Source of the DNA: an uncultured Granulosicoccus sp.
GTDB taxonomy: Bacteria; Pseudomonadota; Gammaproteobacteria; Granulosicoccales; Granulosicoccaceae
Length of the DNA stretch: 64,000 bases
Direction: 5' to 3'
Assembly: GCA_947492525.1 (NCBI GenBank)
Contig: CANLNQ010000010.1
Span: 124,001-188,000 of the forward strand
The notes below the pieces were generated by a model that was not told the origin of the DNA, ran no database searches, and was given only the letters and a program-made list of their open reading frames with translations. Of this stretch, positions 45,753-55,109 are shown piece after piece. Position 1 is the first letter of the stretch. Each line of letters opens with the position of its first letter. Both the position numbers and the translations under genes were made by a program.

Positions 45753-46765
45753 CGGAATATCACATCATCTGCTGTCAACGGCCAATCCAGATTCGACAGC
45801 CGGATACGTTCATGCCAACGATTACGGATAAACCAGTGCGATAAGGCGGGCACACCTTCTATCTGCCGACTGCTCAACAGCGAGTCGATATCGGCCTGCT
45901 CAGCACAGCCATGCGGTGCATCACTCGCATCACTCGCATCACTCGCATCACTCGCATCACTCGCATCACCCGCATCACTCGCATCACTCGCATCACCCGC
46001 ATCACCCGCATCACTCGCATCACTCGCATCACCCGCATCACCCGCATCACCCGCATCACCCGCATCACCCGCATCACCCGCATCACTCAACTCGTCGGTA
46101 ATCAAGACAAGCCAGGACAGCTCTCCTGCTTGAAGAGGCCCATACGCGTTCATCGACGTCACACAGGACTTGCCGAACTCGCGATGGATACGTGTCAGCA
46201 ACCAGGCCGCAACCAGCTTTCTGAGCCCGGGAATCAAGGCGCTTGCCGACAGCGGCACTCTGGACTGTGGCAACTCACTGGCCTCTGATTCCACCCAGGC
46301 CAGATAGGGAGACCTCTGGGCGAGACCTTCCAGCGTCTCATCGTTGACCCGACGGTTCACGGGGTTGTTGATCACATCCGAGTCTGCGATGTAGCGATAG
46401 GATGACGAAACATCCGGTACAAAGGCGTAGCGGTGTCCGGGCAGACTGACATGGCGCGGCAGCTGCCCAGTGGCAGGTGATGCGTTCCCGCAAGGGGGGT
46501 TGGGGCTCTCCGAACCATCGATATCCGGACAAGGCAGATGCCCCGGACCTGCGCCTCTCGGGCCATACAGATATGGGTAGAGCGTTGCGTAAACCAGCAG
46601 AGACTGACGCGCTGATTGCATTGCCTGGCTACCCAGAACCGATTCTGCCGTACGTGTGCCACGGTGCAGAGGAAGCAGAGGAGCGCTCAAGGCGACGCTT
46701 CCCGACAACAGAATGACAAGCATCAATAACAAGGCATAGCCTGATTGTCCGCCACCTCGACTCAC
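45749..46765 (-). CDS. PilX/MshP-like pilus-associated protein with a Asp-Ala-Gly/Ser repeat
   Basis: 338 residues from the GTG at 46765, which overlaps the preceding stop as GTGA; the longer reading upstream was rejected. After QSG the protein has YALLLMLVILLSGSVALSAPL, a prepilin-like helix lacking Glu5, as in PilX or GspK-like proteins. Near the middle a 9-bp repeat gives about 18 Asp-Ala-Gly or Asp-Ala-Ser triplets, followed by a final folded stretch to DDVIFR. Cys pairs suggest an exported, disulfide-bonded domain. A pilus-tip or minor subunit role is inferred from place and helix. Confidence 0.75.
   Translation of the reverse strand: MSRGGGQSGYALLLMLVILLSGSVALSAPLLPLHRGTRTAESVLGSQAMQSARQSLLVYATLYPYLYGPRGAGPGHLPCPDIDGSESPNPPCGNASPATGQLPRHVSLPGHRYAFVPDVSSSYRYIADSDVINNPVNRRVNDETLEGLAQRSPYLAWVESEASELPQSRVPLSASALIPGLRKLVAAWLLTRIHREFGKSCVTSMNAYGPLQAGELSWLVLITDELSDAGDAGDAGDAGDAGDAGDASDASDAGDAGDASDASDAGDASDASDASDASDASDAPHGCAEQADIDSLLSSRQIEGVPALSHWFIRNRWHERIRLSNLDWPLTADDVIFR
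45919..46087 (-). repeat. In-frame 9-bp array, 18.8 copies in two variants
   Basis: Units catcactcg and catcacccg (plus strand) alternate in blocks over 169 bp. They differ by one base that switches the third residue between Ser and Gly in the encoded Asp-Ala-x triplets. All units keep frame. The array lies within the pilus-associated protein gene. Confidence 0.95.
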
Positions 46766-47358
46766 AGGCCCTGACCCGGCCTGAGTAGCCCCATGACCGA
46801 CTTGCCCCTTGAGACCTGCAACCGGCCTCGGACAAGTGCCAGGCTCAATCGTGGTCGGGACCGGGTCACTGCCGGACAATCGACTCCACCCGATTTCTGG
46901 CCAGCTTGCTCGAGCGGGACCCCTCGTACAAGACACGGAAGCCCATTGACCAGAAGACGAGTCCCTCGCGGACCGGACACGAACCCATCAAAGTACACCC
47001 CTGCACTGTCAGAGCTTGTTGACAGACCAGAGCCTTCAGAGCGACGAGACGTCAAATCCCGGCCGGACGGAGACACGCCTGCGTCGCTTGCAGGCTGACC
47101 CTCTGGTGTATCGACGTCGGTGCCGTGTTCGGCCACAGGGTTCGGGCCTGCGGTTGCGTCATGCCGTTGCTGCGGTGTGAAGAAAAGACGCCGATCTCCC
47201 AATGGAGATTGCGCTTCTGTTTGCACTGACGGCGGTGTTGCCGACGGTGCAGGTACCGGTGCGTCGACATCGGCAGTGCCGTGCACGGGCACCATCATGA
47301 AAGCAAGGATCAACAGGATGCAAGGCCCTCTGCCAGCGATGAAATGCCTGCAGCTCAC
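46762..47358 (-). CDS. MshK/PilP-like pilus assembly accessory protein
   Basis: 198 residues with an N-terminal export segment (CILLILAFMMVPVHGTADA-like). LGDRRLFFTPQQR at about residue 52 and GVYFDGFVSGPRGTRLLVNGLP near residue 120, cut by length, resemble accessory proteins found beside MSHA-type and PilMNO-type genes. Between them is a disordered Ser/Pro/Gly-rich linker. Its GTGA/ATGA-type overlaps with both neighbours show translational coupling. Role inferred from place. Confidence 0.65.
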   Translation of the reverse strand: MSCRHFIAGRGPCILLILAFMMVPVHGTADVDAPVPAPSATPPSVQTEAQSPLGDRRLFFTPQQRHDATAGPNPVAEHGTDVDTPEGQPASDAGVSPSGRDLTSRRSEGSGLSTSSDSAGVYFDGFVSGPRGTRLLVNGLPCLVRGVPLEQAGQKSGGVDCPAVTRSRPRLSLALVRGRLQVSRGKSVMGLLRPGQGL

Positions 47359-47936
47359 GACACATTGCCCTTGTCGGTTCCTTGTCTGTCACCACTGGCA
47401 CGCGATGCCTGCTGCGAGTCGGGGCTCCAATGGTAGAAGTCGACTACGCAGCCGGTCTTCAGGTTCTTCTCGGGCAATCGGTGGATTGTGCAGGCTTGCA
47501 CTTCTTGTGGCCATAATGGTGTGGCATCGTCGATCAGCGCCAGCATGTCCAGAAACGCGGCTGCATGCTGTACGTGCATGTCCAGCTGCAACCTCAACAC
47601 CCTGACAGCTTCGGGGCCTGAACCACCCAGAGTGCGCGGCAACAGCGATTGATCGAACTCCACCTTCACCACACCCGCAGGACGCTCTTGCTGGGTCAAC
47701 GCTTCAACCAGGCGGATTCTGAGCACATCCAGACCTTCTTCAAGCACACTCAGGGATTGCTGCATCTCCGGTGCCTTCAACAGACTGAGCTGCTGCTCCA
47801 GTCTCTGCAATTCAGCTCTCGCCACCCTCAGCGCTTCGCTGCGCTGTGTCGTGCTGCGCTCCAGCCAGACCATGACGCCAACCGGCAATGAGGCCAGCAG
47901 CACAACGACAAGCAGTTTGCCGTAACGGCGCCGCAT
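47355..47936 (-). CDS. PilO/MshJ-like pilus assembly protein
   Basis: 193 residues from the ATG at 47936, which overlaps the preceding stop (TGATG). A single transmembrane helix (YGKLLVVVLLASLPVGVMVWL) follows MRRR, then a coiled coil (about 35-80, RVARAELQRLEQQLSLL) and a small ferredoxin-like domain with two Cys. This is the PilO/GspM architecture. The longer reading to 48176 overlaps the preceding gene and was rejected. Confidence 0.75.
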   Translation of the reverse strand: MRRRYGKLLVVVLLASLPVGVMVWLERSTTQRSEALRVARAELQRLEQQLSLLKAPEMQQSLSVLEEGLDVLRIRLVEALTQQERPAGVVKVEFDQSLLPRTLGGSGPEAVRVLRLQLDMHVQHAAAFLDMLALIDDATPLWPQEVQACTIHRLPEKNLKTGCVVDFYHWSPDSQQASRASGDRQGTDKGNVS

Positions 47937-49588
47937 CAGGATACTCCCAGCACCAGAGAAAGACGGTAGGCCGATTCGTTCAGGGACAGGCGCTGGCTGG
48001 ACCGGGCGAGGTTCACCGGAGTCTGGATGAGCGTTACCTCGCTCACACCCGGCATGGCCTGCAGATAGGCTGCGAACGCTTCCAGGGTGTGCTGCTGGTC
48101 CCTCACCCCGTGCTGGCTCATGACCAGACCTCCCAGCTCTACCTGCAACTGCGCAGCCGCTGTTCCCTCCTGCCACAGGCTTTCACGCGATGGCACCTGA
48201 TTCATCGAGGTGAACACCGCATCACTTGCCTCATCCTGCATGACCGACCAGGCGATATCATCGAGCCGCAGCGCCGGAAACTCGTCCAGTGCCTCTGCTA
48301 CGGTTGTCAGCACCTCTGCCGCACCAATCGGGCCCATATCCTGATGGGCGCCGATTTTCTCCATGGTGCTCACAACGAATGCCGGATGGCTGTTCAGTGA
48401 ACTGGCCTCTGAGGAGAACTGGTCGATCTGCCCTGTCACCTCATGGTGATGACTGCTCAGCCGTGCTCTTTCGCGAGCACTGGCGACACCGTGCACGGAG
48501 GCCACGATGACCATGGCTGCCGCCATCCAGGTGCAGATCAGGGTCGCCCTCTGCAGTTGTCTGATGCGAACCTGCATGGCGTTACGAGTCACGGATACCT
48601 GCAACAGATCCCCTGCGAGTCGGTGAGACCGGGTCAGCTGCCAGCGCTGCAGCTGCCTGCGGCGAGGCGTTGCAACACGCGAACGAAACCACTGACAAGC
48701 TGACAGGACACCTCGGCGCATGCCGCTTTCGGTTTCCTGGTCCTGCTCGGTTCGTGGCTCCAGTCGCATAGCGGTATCGGACAGCACCCAGTCCGACTCT
48801 GCCGACCTGGCAAGGCAGAGATCGGCCAGTGCCAATCCTGCGGTATCAGAAAAGCTGTGTTTGGAAGTGCTGGCAAGCGTCACGACAGTCACGTCCTCCA
48901 CCCCTGCCAGTTGTCGGCGAACGTGCGTCAGGCTTTGCCTCAGTGCGTCTTGCTCGGCGTCCGCGAGTTCGCTCTCCTCCGATACCAGACGCATGAATAA
49001 CGGTGATCCAGCGTCCACCAGCAAGTGGCGTCGATACTCGCCAACCGGGATATCGAACAGCACCGGCGCTCCTCGCAAGCGCTGCTGCTGCTGTGCCTGC
49101 TGACACAGCAATTCGATACTGGAAACAACATGCGATATGCACACGTGTTCTTTCTGGAGACGACCAAGCCAGCTCTGCCAGCTCTCCGGCAGCAGGTTGT
49201 GAACAAGACTCAAGGCATCCGGTGCAGCATTGCGTGACAGTGTGTGAATGGCGGTAGCGGGGTAGTCGGCACGCAGGCGCTTTCGCATGCGCCAGGATTG
49301 CAGGGGTCGCAGCCAACCACGCGACAGGGTCGCCGCTCTGACTCGGTCCACCTCGTCCAGATGACTGTCCAGCACCAGGTGAATCGGCGTCATCACAGAA
49401 TCGGATGAGGATCTGATCCAGGGGCAGTGTGAATGCACATCGAGATCACCGGTCTCGATGGTTTCGGAAAAACTCTCGATACCGCCACCCGGTCTGCTCT
49501 CCCGAAACCAGAGTGCCTGATCGGCCTGGAGCACCAGCACGATGCGAGGTGCAGGCGCGGCATCATTCAGCAATTTCCAGCGATTCAT
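47936..49588 (-). CDS. PilM/PilN-like (MshI/GspL-type) assembly protein
   Basis: 550 residues. A cytoplasmic portion of about 345 residues resembles a degenerate actin-like PilM/GspL domain (VLVLQADQALWFRE, then a LADLCLARSAES stretch). A transmembrane helix lies at about 350-372 (TWMAAAMVIVASVHGVAS), and a PilN/GspL-like periplasmic domain ends the protein. In most PilMNOP systems PilM and PilN are separate; here they seem to be one chain, as in GspL. ATGA overlap with the platform gene. Confidence 0.75.
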   Translation of the reverse strand: MNRWKLLNDAAPAPRIVLVLQADQALWFRESRPGGGIESFSETIETGDLDVHSHCPWIRSSSDSVMTPIHLVLDSHLDEVDRVRAATLSRGWLRPLQSWRMRKRLRADYPATAIHTLSRNAAPDALSLVHNLLPESWQSWLGRLQKEHVCISHVVSSIELLCQQAQQQQRLRGAPVLFDIPVGEYRRHLLVDAGSPLFMRLVSEESELADAEQDALRQSLTHVRRQLAGVEDVTVVTLASTSKHSFSDTAGLALADLCLARSAESDWVLSDTAMRLEPRTEQDQETESGMRRGVLSACQWFRSRVATPRRRQLQRWQLTRSHRLAGDLLQVSVTRNAMQVRIRQLQRATLICTWMAAAMVIVASVHGVASARERARLSSHHHEVTGQIDQFSSEASSLNSHPAFVVSTMEKIGAHQDMGPIGAAEVLTTVAEALDEFPALRLDDIAWSVMQDEASDAVFTSMNQVPSRESLWQEGTAAAQLQVELGGLVMSQHGVRDQQHTLEAFAAYLQAMPGVSEVTLIQTPVNLARSSQRLSLNESAYRLSLVLGVS

Positions 49589-50688
49589 GACAACAGTACC
49601 GCGTCGATGGCAGAGTCGTAAACGGGTCCGAGGACGGAGACGATGACCCAGAACAGATTCGCGCCGACGAGTGTCAGCGTTATGGGACCCGCCAGCCGCT
49701 CCACCCGATCAAGCTGTAGCTGCGCTCGCCGATGGTGCTGATCACCTGCTTGCGACAAGGCCTGACCCAGAGCTCCGGCAGACTCTCCCGCAGCCAGTAT
49801 CCGCCGAAACGATGCAGGCAGATGGGTGGCATCAGCCATGGACTCGGACAGACTCGCACCGGCATTGAGGGATGCACGAATGCGTACGAATGCTTGCCTG
49901 AGAACGGTATTGCGCAGAACACCTTCACTGATGTGCAGTGAATGATCCAGATCCACGCCACTACGATACAGCCGACCACAGACAAGCGCGTAGCGACTCA
50001 GCGACAGCTCCACGCACAAGGTGCCAAGGATCGGCATTTGCAGCACCCAGCGATCGCTCAGCCGCCGGCAAGGCATCAGCGAGCGGCGAAGAGCCAGCGT
50101 CGCCAGAATCAGCAGGACCGTGCCTGCCACGACCGGCAACCAAGCCTGTGTCAGCCAGTCGGAGACATGCAGCAGAGCACGAGAATGCCAGGCCAGCGCA
50201 CTGTGCGTGGCCGAGAGAAATTGTTCCAGTGATGGCACCACCGAGACAAACAGGAAGATGAGTACGGCACTCAACACCAGCAGAGCAAACAGCGGATAGA
50301 GCAAGGCGGAATACAGCCGTCCACGCGCCGCCATCTTCCAGTCGAGCATGTCGTGGCACGCGGCGCAGGCCTGCTCCAGCTCTCCGTTGACTTCACCAGC
50401 CTGGACCAGGGCAACCATGACATCATCGAACACCTCCGGCCAGACACGCATCGCCTGCGACAGCGATTCTCCGGCACTGACCGCTTGCGCGATGTTTTTC
50501 CACACGGCCCGCAGGTGCCTGCCTTGCTCCAGCAATTGCACCTCTTCCAGGGCATCGCTCAGACCCACACCTGCCCGCAGCAAGTGCGTCAGGTGAAACA
50601 GCGACAAGGCCAGAGCCTCTTGCGAGACCGGTAACAAGCCTCCCGGCAAGGCTCTGCCGGATGCCCAGGCAATCCCTTGTGCGTTCAT
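49585..50688 (-). CDS. GspF/PilC-family inner-membrane platform protein
   Basis: 367 residues from the ATG at 50688, which overlaps the ATPase stop as ATGA; the reading from 50736 lies within that gene. Two GspF domains are visible, each with hydrophobic helices (LLYPLFALLVLSAVLIFLFVSVVPSL near the middle and PITLTLVGANLFWVIVSVL at the end). LTHLLRAGVGLSDALE and a second RASLNAGASLSESMADAT stretch match the repeated GspF motif. It links the ATPase to pilin insertion in the inner membrane. Closest to MshG by gene order. Confidence 0.88.
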   Translation of the reverse strand: MNAQGIAWASGRALPGGLLPVSQEALALSLFHLTHLLRAGVGLSDALEEVQLLEQGRHLRAVWKNIAQAVSAGESLSQAMRVWPEVFDDVMVALVQAGEVNGELEQACAACHDMLDWKMAARGRLYSALLYPLFALLVLSAVLIFLFVSVVPSLEQFLSATHSALAWHSRALLHVSDWLTQAWLPVVAGTVLLILATLALRRSLMPCRRLSDRWVLQMPILGTLCVELSLSRYALVCGRLYRSGVDLDHSLHISEGVLRNTVLRQAFVRIRASLNAGASLSESMADATHLPASFRRILAAGESAGALGQALSQAGDQHHRRAQLQLDRVERLAGPITLTLVGANLFWVIVSVLGPVYDSAIDAVLLS

Positions 50689-52181
50689 TCGCATACTGTC
50701 ATTCCTCCTTGTGGTGCGTGCGCATATCCTTGCCACTCTTCACGGCCCAGCACACGTTCGATTTCCCTCTGACTGGTCCTGCCCTGCCTGACCAACTGCT
50801 CACCCTGCTCCCTGAGCGTTCGAAAGCCCGACGTCCGGGCGCATTCCAGCAAGACGTCCACGGGCTCATCCCGGGCAATCAACGGCGCGAGTTGCGGTGT
50901 GACCAGCAGCAACTCCATGATCAGCTGGCGTCCCCGATAACCGCTCCCCTGACAATCCGGACACTCCTCCGCCCGACCATTGCATGATTGACAGACGCTG
51001 CGCACCAGTCTCTGCGACGCAATCGCCATCAGGTTCTCGGCCAGTTGCCCGGGAAGCGCGCCGAGTTCCTTCAGGCGTGCCAGCCCCGCCACTGCGGAAG
51101 CGGCGTGCACGCTGGTCAGCAACTGATGGCCCGACATCACCGCGCGCAGGGCCATCGCACAACTGGCTTGATCCCGTACTTCACCGATGAGCAGCACATC
51201 AGGGTCTTGCCGAAGCAGACCTCTGACGCCCTTGGCAAAGTCCATGGCATGTTCTGCGTCGATACTCGACTGCCGGATGCCTGCCATGCGGATCTCCACG
51301 GGATCTTCCAGTGTCATGATGTTCAGGGAAGTGGCATCGCGTTCATTGATCAGGGCATGCAGCGTATTGCTCTTGCCCGAGCCGGTTGGCCCGCAGACCA
51401 CCAGCAGACCTTCAGGTCTGTGAGAAAGCGCTGACAGCGTACGGCACAAGCCTGCAGGCAGATTCAGCCTGGCCAGAGAGTCATGCTTGCATTGTGAGTC
51501 CAGCACCCTGATGACGATGTTCTGTCCACTGATCGTCGGGAAGCAGGACACCCTGAAATCGATGACACTGCCGTCCATGAACTGGCTGAACTGACCATCC
51601 TGAGGCCGACGTGTTTCTGCAATATCCACCGACGAGAGAATCTTTATCCTGACCAGCAAGCCGTTGTGGACCGATTTACTCAAGGTAGAGACAGGTCGCA
51701 GTACACCATCGACACGAAACCGTACCTGTAGCTGCTGCGCGTCTGGCGACAGATGTATGTCCGAGGCACGTTGCCTCAGAGCGGACAGCAGCAGGCCCTC
51801 GAGAAGCCTGACGATGGCATCCGGCTGATGCTGCAGAAGCTGCATCGCCGTTGCAGGCTGACCACAGAGCTCCACCAGCTCGTTCATGCTGGCGCCCTTG
51901 GCGTAGCATTTGTCGATGGCACCGGGAATATCCCCGATGACTGCCGCCACCAGAATGGGCTTGACGCCCATCGGCACCTGGCGAGAAAGACGCTCGGCCA
52001 GAGCGTCATCACTAGGGTCGGCACAGGCGACAAGAAGCTCGTCACGATCCCTCTTGCGACATCTGGCCAGCGGCACCAGTTGCAATCGCCGCGCGGCAGC
52101 CTCGCTCAGACAGGCCGTGGCTTCAGGACTGGGTATCATCTGCTGCAGAGTCTGCAGGCGCTGTCGATTGACCTCACTCAT
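50685..52181 (-). CDS. GspE/PilB-family pilus extension ATPase (MshE-like)
   Basis: 498 residues. Walker A GPTGSGKS is at 264-271, Walker B LLRQDPDVLLIGEVRD at 322-337, and the zinc motif uses Cys397, Cys400, Cys407 and Cys410. An N-terminal domain of about 130 residues corresponds to the MshEN/T2SSE_N region that in MshE binds c-di-GMP; I could not confirm the binding motif. It is coupled by overlaps to the secretin gene before it and the platform gene after it. Differs from the orphan ATPase at 257-2089 in the N-terminus. Confidence 0.92.
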   Translation of the reverse strand: MSEVNRQRLQTLQQMIPSPEATACLSEAAARRLQLVPLARCRKRDRDELLVACADPSDDALAERLSRQVPMGVKPILVAAVIGDIPGAIDKCYAKGASMNELVELCGQPATAMQLLQHQPDAIVRLLEGLLLSALRQRASDIHLSPDAQQLQVRFRVDGVLRPVSTLSKSVHNGLLVRIKILSSVDIAETRRPQDGQFSQFMDGSVIDFRVSCFPTISGQNIVIRVLDSQCKHDSLARLNLPAGLCRTLSALSHRPEGLLVVCGPTGSGKSNTLHALINERDATSLNIMTLEDPVEIRMAGIRQSSIDAEHAMDFAKGVRGLLRQDPDVLLIGEVRDQASCAMALRAVMSGHQLLTSVHAASAVAGLARLKELGALPGQLAENLMAIASQRLVRSVCQSCNGRAEECPDCQGSGYRGRQLIMELLLVTPQLAPLIARDEPVDVLLECARTSGFRTLREQGEQLVRQGRTSQREIERVLGREEWQGYAHAPQGGMTVCE

Positions 52182-53788
52182 CGCCTGGCCAATACACGAG
52201 AGTGTGACGATATGACCGTCGGACGCAGGACAATAAGCAATTCCGTTTGACGTCGGTCGCGCGATTGACTGGAAAACAGGTGCCGAACAAAGGGGACACG
52301 TCCAATTGCAGGCAAACCCGAATCCCGGTTCTCACTGCTCTCCTGCATCAATCCACCGATGATCGCCATGTTGCCGCTCTGCACCTTCAGCATGGACTCC
52401 ATCTCCCGGACCTGTATTTCGGGTACGCCGTTGCGGACGTTCGCCTCGGCCAGTTCCGGGTTGGGATCGTTGACGAACCCGAGTATGCGCGACAGGGTTG
52501 GCCGCACATTGAGCATCACGGCCCCAGCACCGCTGATCTGCGGCGTGACGTTCATGACCAGGCCAACCGGAACCGTGTGAATCTCCGTTTCAGTGACTAT
52601 CTCGTCGCGTGTTTCACTCTGACGCCTTTCGACATTGACGGTGAAATACACACGGTTATCCACTACCTTCAGTACCGAGGACTGATTGTTCAGGGCGATG
52701 ATGCGTGGCCTGGACAATATCCTCACATCGCCGAACTGTTCCAGTAATGACAGCGTCGCCCCCACATCGCCGTAGCCTCCCTGCTGCACAAGGCTGACCA
52801 TGCCGGCCGGCGCGACAACCCGGTCGAGAGATTCGGCATTGACCAGAGGCGCGCCGGTCAGCGCCTGCACGGCACTGACACCATTGACACTCTTCGCCAG
52901 AAGTTGCCAATCCACACCCGCCTCGAAGCTGTCCGACAAGGCCACTTCCACCACGGTGGCCTCGATCAGCACCTGTCGGCCGGCGCTGTCGTGCAGCTGT
53001 TCGAGATAGCGCTGGATGGACCGATGAATCAGCGGTTCGGCATACAGATTGAGTAGACCGGCTTCGCGGTTGATCGTGTATTGCGCCGGCACCGCACTGG
53101 CGGCCTGCTGCGACACCAGCTTCTCGATATCACCGTGCAGGGAATGCCAGAAACGGTGTTCGCTGCTGTTCTCCAGCCGGGTCTGCGAGCTGTTGGCAAT
53201 GGAGTGCGTACCGGAATTGGACGCATTGATGGTGCCCACCTGGGTCGCCAGTCCCACGCTACTCTGGGTACGTCTGTCCAGGTTCAGGTAATCGACCGGA
53301 TAGCTGAAGGCGTAGGCCTGGGCATTGCGAATCTCCAGCCGTTTGTCCTGCAGAGACCAGACGAAATCCGCCTGGCGGGCCAGTGCTTCAAGCATTACCG
53401 GCAGAGTACGCTGCTCGAGCTTCAGAGTGACGCGTTCATCGAGCCTACCCAGCGACTGCAACTCGTACCCCGCCTCGGTGGCCAGCGCGTGCAGCAAGGC
53501 GTCCAGTGGCGCATTGACGGCATTGACATCAAGAAGCTCGTTGTGTCCGGCAGCAGGCTCAGTCGGTCCTGCCTCTGCCGCAGCGCCTTCATGGCCGTTC
53601 TGATCATTCGCCAGCGACAAGGCCGGCGGGACATGCTCACCCAACGACAGCGGGTTGTCCGGAAACAGATAAGGGCCGTGGGTTTCAAAGCGCTCGCCGG
53701 GCAGGCGCGCCAGTGATGCCTCGCAACCTGCCAACAGGCAAGCGAGCGCCATCATCATCAGTTGTGCACGATACACAGACAACTCCAT
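52178..53788 (-). CDS. MshL/PilQ-type secretin lipoprotein
   Basis: 536 residues. A signal peptide with lipobox (LLAGC) is followed by a secretin-and-TonB N-terminal domain (about 85-150, VNAVNAPLDALLHALATEAGY in part), an N1-like domain and the secretin barrel (QVLIEATVVEVALSDSFEAGVDW at about 280 in part; VPVGLVMNVTPQIS and GLPAIGRVPFVRHLF near the end). It forms the outer-membrane ring through which the pilus passes. The TMD hallmark V-x-P-x-IS/G-x-VPLLG-type ending is present. ATGA overlap with the ATPase gene. Confidence 0.9.
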   Translation of the reverse strand: MELSVYRAQLMMMALACLLAGCEASLARLPGERFETHGPYLFPDNPLSLGEHVPPALSLANDQNGHEGAAAEAGPTEPAAGHNELLDVNAVNAPLDALLHALATEAGYELQSLGRLDERVTLKLEQRTLPVMLEALARQADFVWSLQDKRLEIRNAQAYAFSYPVDYLNLDRRTQSSVGLATQVGTINASNSGTHSIANSSQTRLENSSEHRFWHSLHGDIEKLVSQQAASAVPAQYTINREAGLLNLYAEPLIHRSIQRYLEQLHDSAGRQVLIEATVVEVALSDSFEAGVDWQLLAKSVNGVSAVQALTGAPLVNAESLDRVVAPAGMVSLVQQGGYGDVGATLSLLEQFGDVRILSRPRIIALNNQSSVLKVVDNRVYFTVNVERRQSETRDEIVTETEIHTVPVGLVMNVTPQISGAGAVMLNVRPTLSRILGFVNDPNPELAEANVRNGVPEIQVREMESMLKVQSGNMAIIGGLMQESSENRDSGLPAIGRVPFVRHLFSSQSRDRRQTELLIVLRPTVISSHSRVLARR

Positions 53789-53903
53789 TTGTCATGCCGA
53801 ATGCATTCCTGCATCGGGCAGCGTCGCCTTCCTGGCAACTCGGTCCGGACTGACTAGTGACGCCCGGGCTTGATCATGAGAACAGAAACGTGACGAGCGT
53901 CCT

Positions 53904-54884
53904 CTACCTGAGCAGGAAGACCGCCAACGTGGCCCATCCTACAACGCAGGTCCCCAGCAGTGCAACAAGCTGACCTCGATGTCGTGACATGAAGCTGACT
54001 TTGCTCACAGGTTCCGGACGAGGAGGCAATCCTGCCATCAGCAAATGCGACATGGACAGCTTGTCGGCGTCTTCCAGATTGGCAATGGTGAAGGCATTTC
54101 TGGCCAGTGTATTGATGGACCGGAAAACGCCTTCGGAACGGTCGGCAATGAAATAGGCCATCTCGCGCGTGAACAAGTCTCGCCGATTGAAATCGAACAA
54201 CATCATGTGATGCTTCAGGTACTCGTTGATCTCGGCCAGCGTCAGGCGGCGCAACCAGTGATGATTGTCCTGCTGGCCGGACACCGCATGTGCATTGACC
54301 GAGCGGGCAGCCTGATCGGCAACGCGATGGAAGATCACGCAATGCAGCACTGCACGATCATTGACCCGCACCCGAGACAGGGCTTCGAGAATGCGCAAGG
54401 TTTCCGGGTCGGTATCCGTCTGGGAATCGATGATCAGCACGAACGGCTTGAAGCTTGCCGGCTGCGGCTGCTCGAGCTGCTGCAGGATGCCGTCCAGCGC
54501 CTTGTTGATCGCGCCCGGATCGGCACCTTCCTGAGCCTGTTGCGCCGAGATGAGATCCGCCTTCTGCGGCAGCAACTCGATCAACAGGTGACGCAGCAGC
54601 AGCGCTACCGAGATTTCGGGAATGTCGTAGCGGATGGTGTTGAAACGGTGCTTGAGCCGGTCGCTGATAACCAGCGACAGCATGGTCTTGCCACTACCGC
54701 GCTCACCGTGGACGTGCTGGATACCATCGCCACGCCGCACGGCGCGAATGATGTTCTCCACCGTCTGGCCTCGCTCACCACCGCCATAGAACATGAAAAT
54801 GTTGTTGGCGTTGTAGAAAGGCCCCTGGGAGGACGAGTAGTAATGACGCCTCCCGGTTTCGACACTCAGATCATGATGGTTCAT
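53904..54884 (-). CDS. MshM/ExeA-like AAA ATPase with C-terminal membrane helix
   Basis: 326 residues from the first ATG (54884); a TTG at 54968 would add 28 residues but sits only six bases from the -10-like element, so I favour the ATG. Walker A is GERGSGKT, and a QTDTDPETLRILEALS segment follows the Walker B strand (VLIIDSQ). The C-terminal helix (VALLGTCVVGWATLAVFLL) anchors it in the inner membrane. ExeA/MshM proteins help assemble or position the secretin, here encoded next. A PG-binding domain is not seen; the chain ends at the helix. First gene of the operon. Confidence 0.85.
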   Translation of the reverse strand: MNHHDLSVETGRRHYYSSSQGPFYNANNIFMFYGGGERGQTVENIIRAVRRGDGIQHVHGERGSGKTMLSLVISDRLKHRFNTIRYDIPEISVALLLRHLLIELLPQKADLISAQQAQEGADPGAINKALDGILQQLEQPQPASFKPFVLIIDSQTDTDPETLRILEALSRVRVNDRAVLHCVIFHRVADQAARSVNAHAVSGQQDNHHWLRRLTLAEINEYLKHHMMLFDFNRRDLFTREMAYFIADRSEGVFRSINTLARNAFTIANLEDADKLSMSHLLMAGLPPRPEPVSKVSFMSRHRGQLVALLGTCVVGWATLAVFLLR

Positions 54885-54973
54885 TGCAGACACTTGTGAC
54901 TCAGCGATAGCGACCAACTCGTTGACAGGGTTCCCAGCAATGAAGGTGCCATTTACCGTCTTGGACAATCATT

Positions 54974-55002
54974 ACCATAGAGCGGAAGGCGATCACGGGC
55001 AA
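54974..55002 (-). promoter_or_regulatory. Possible promoter of the pilus operon
   Basis: On the minus strand TTGCCC (54997-55002) and TATGGT (54974-54979) are spaced by 17 bp, each matching four of six consensus bases. The position suits a leader of about 75-80 bases before the ATG at 54884. Weak evidence, from spacing only. Confidence 0.35.
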
Positions 55003-55109
55003 GTGAATGTTTACCTGTGTCATCCCTTATCACGGTTATGTGCCGCGGAAATAACATGACGTCACGTTTCTGCCACAATCAGGGGCTTTCCACGGACACC
55101 AGACGCTGC

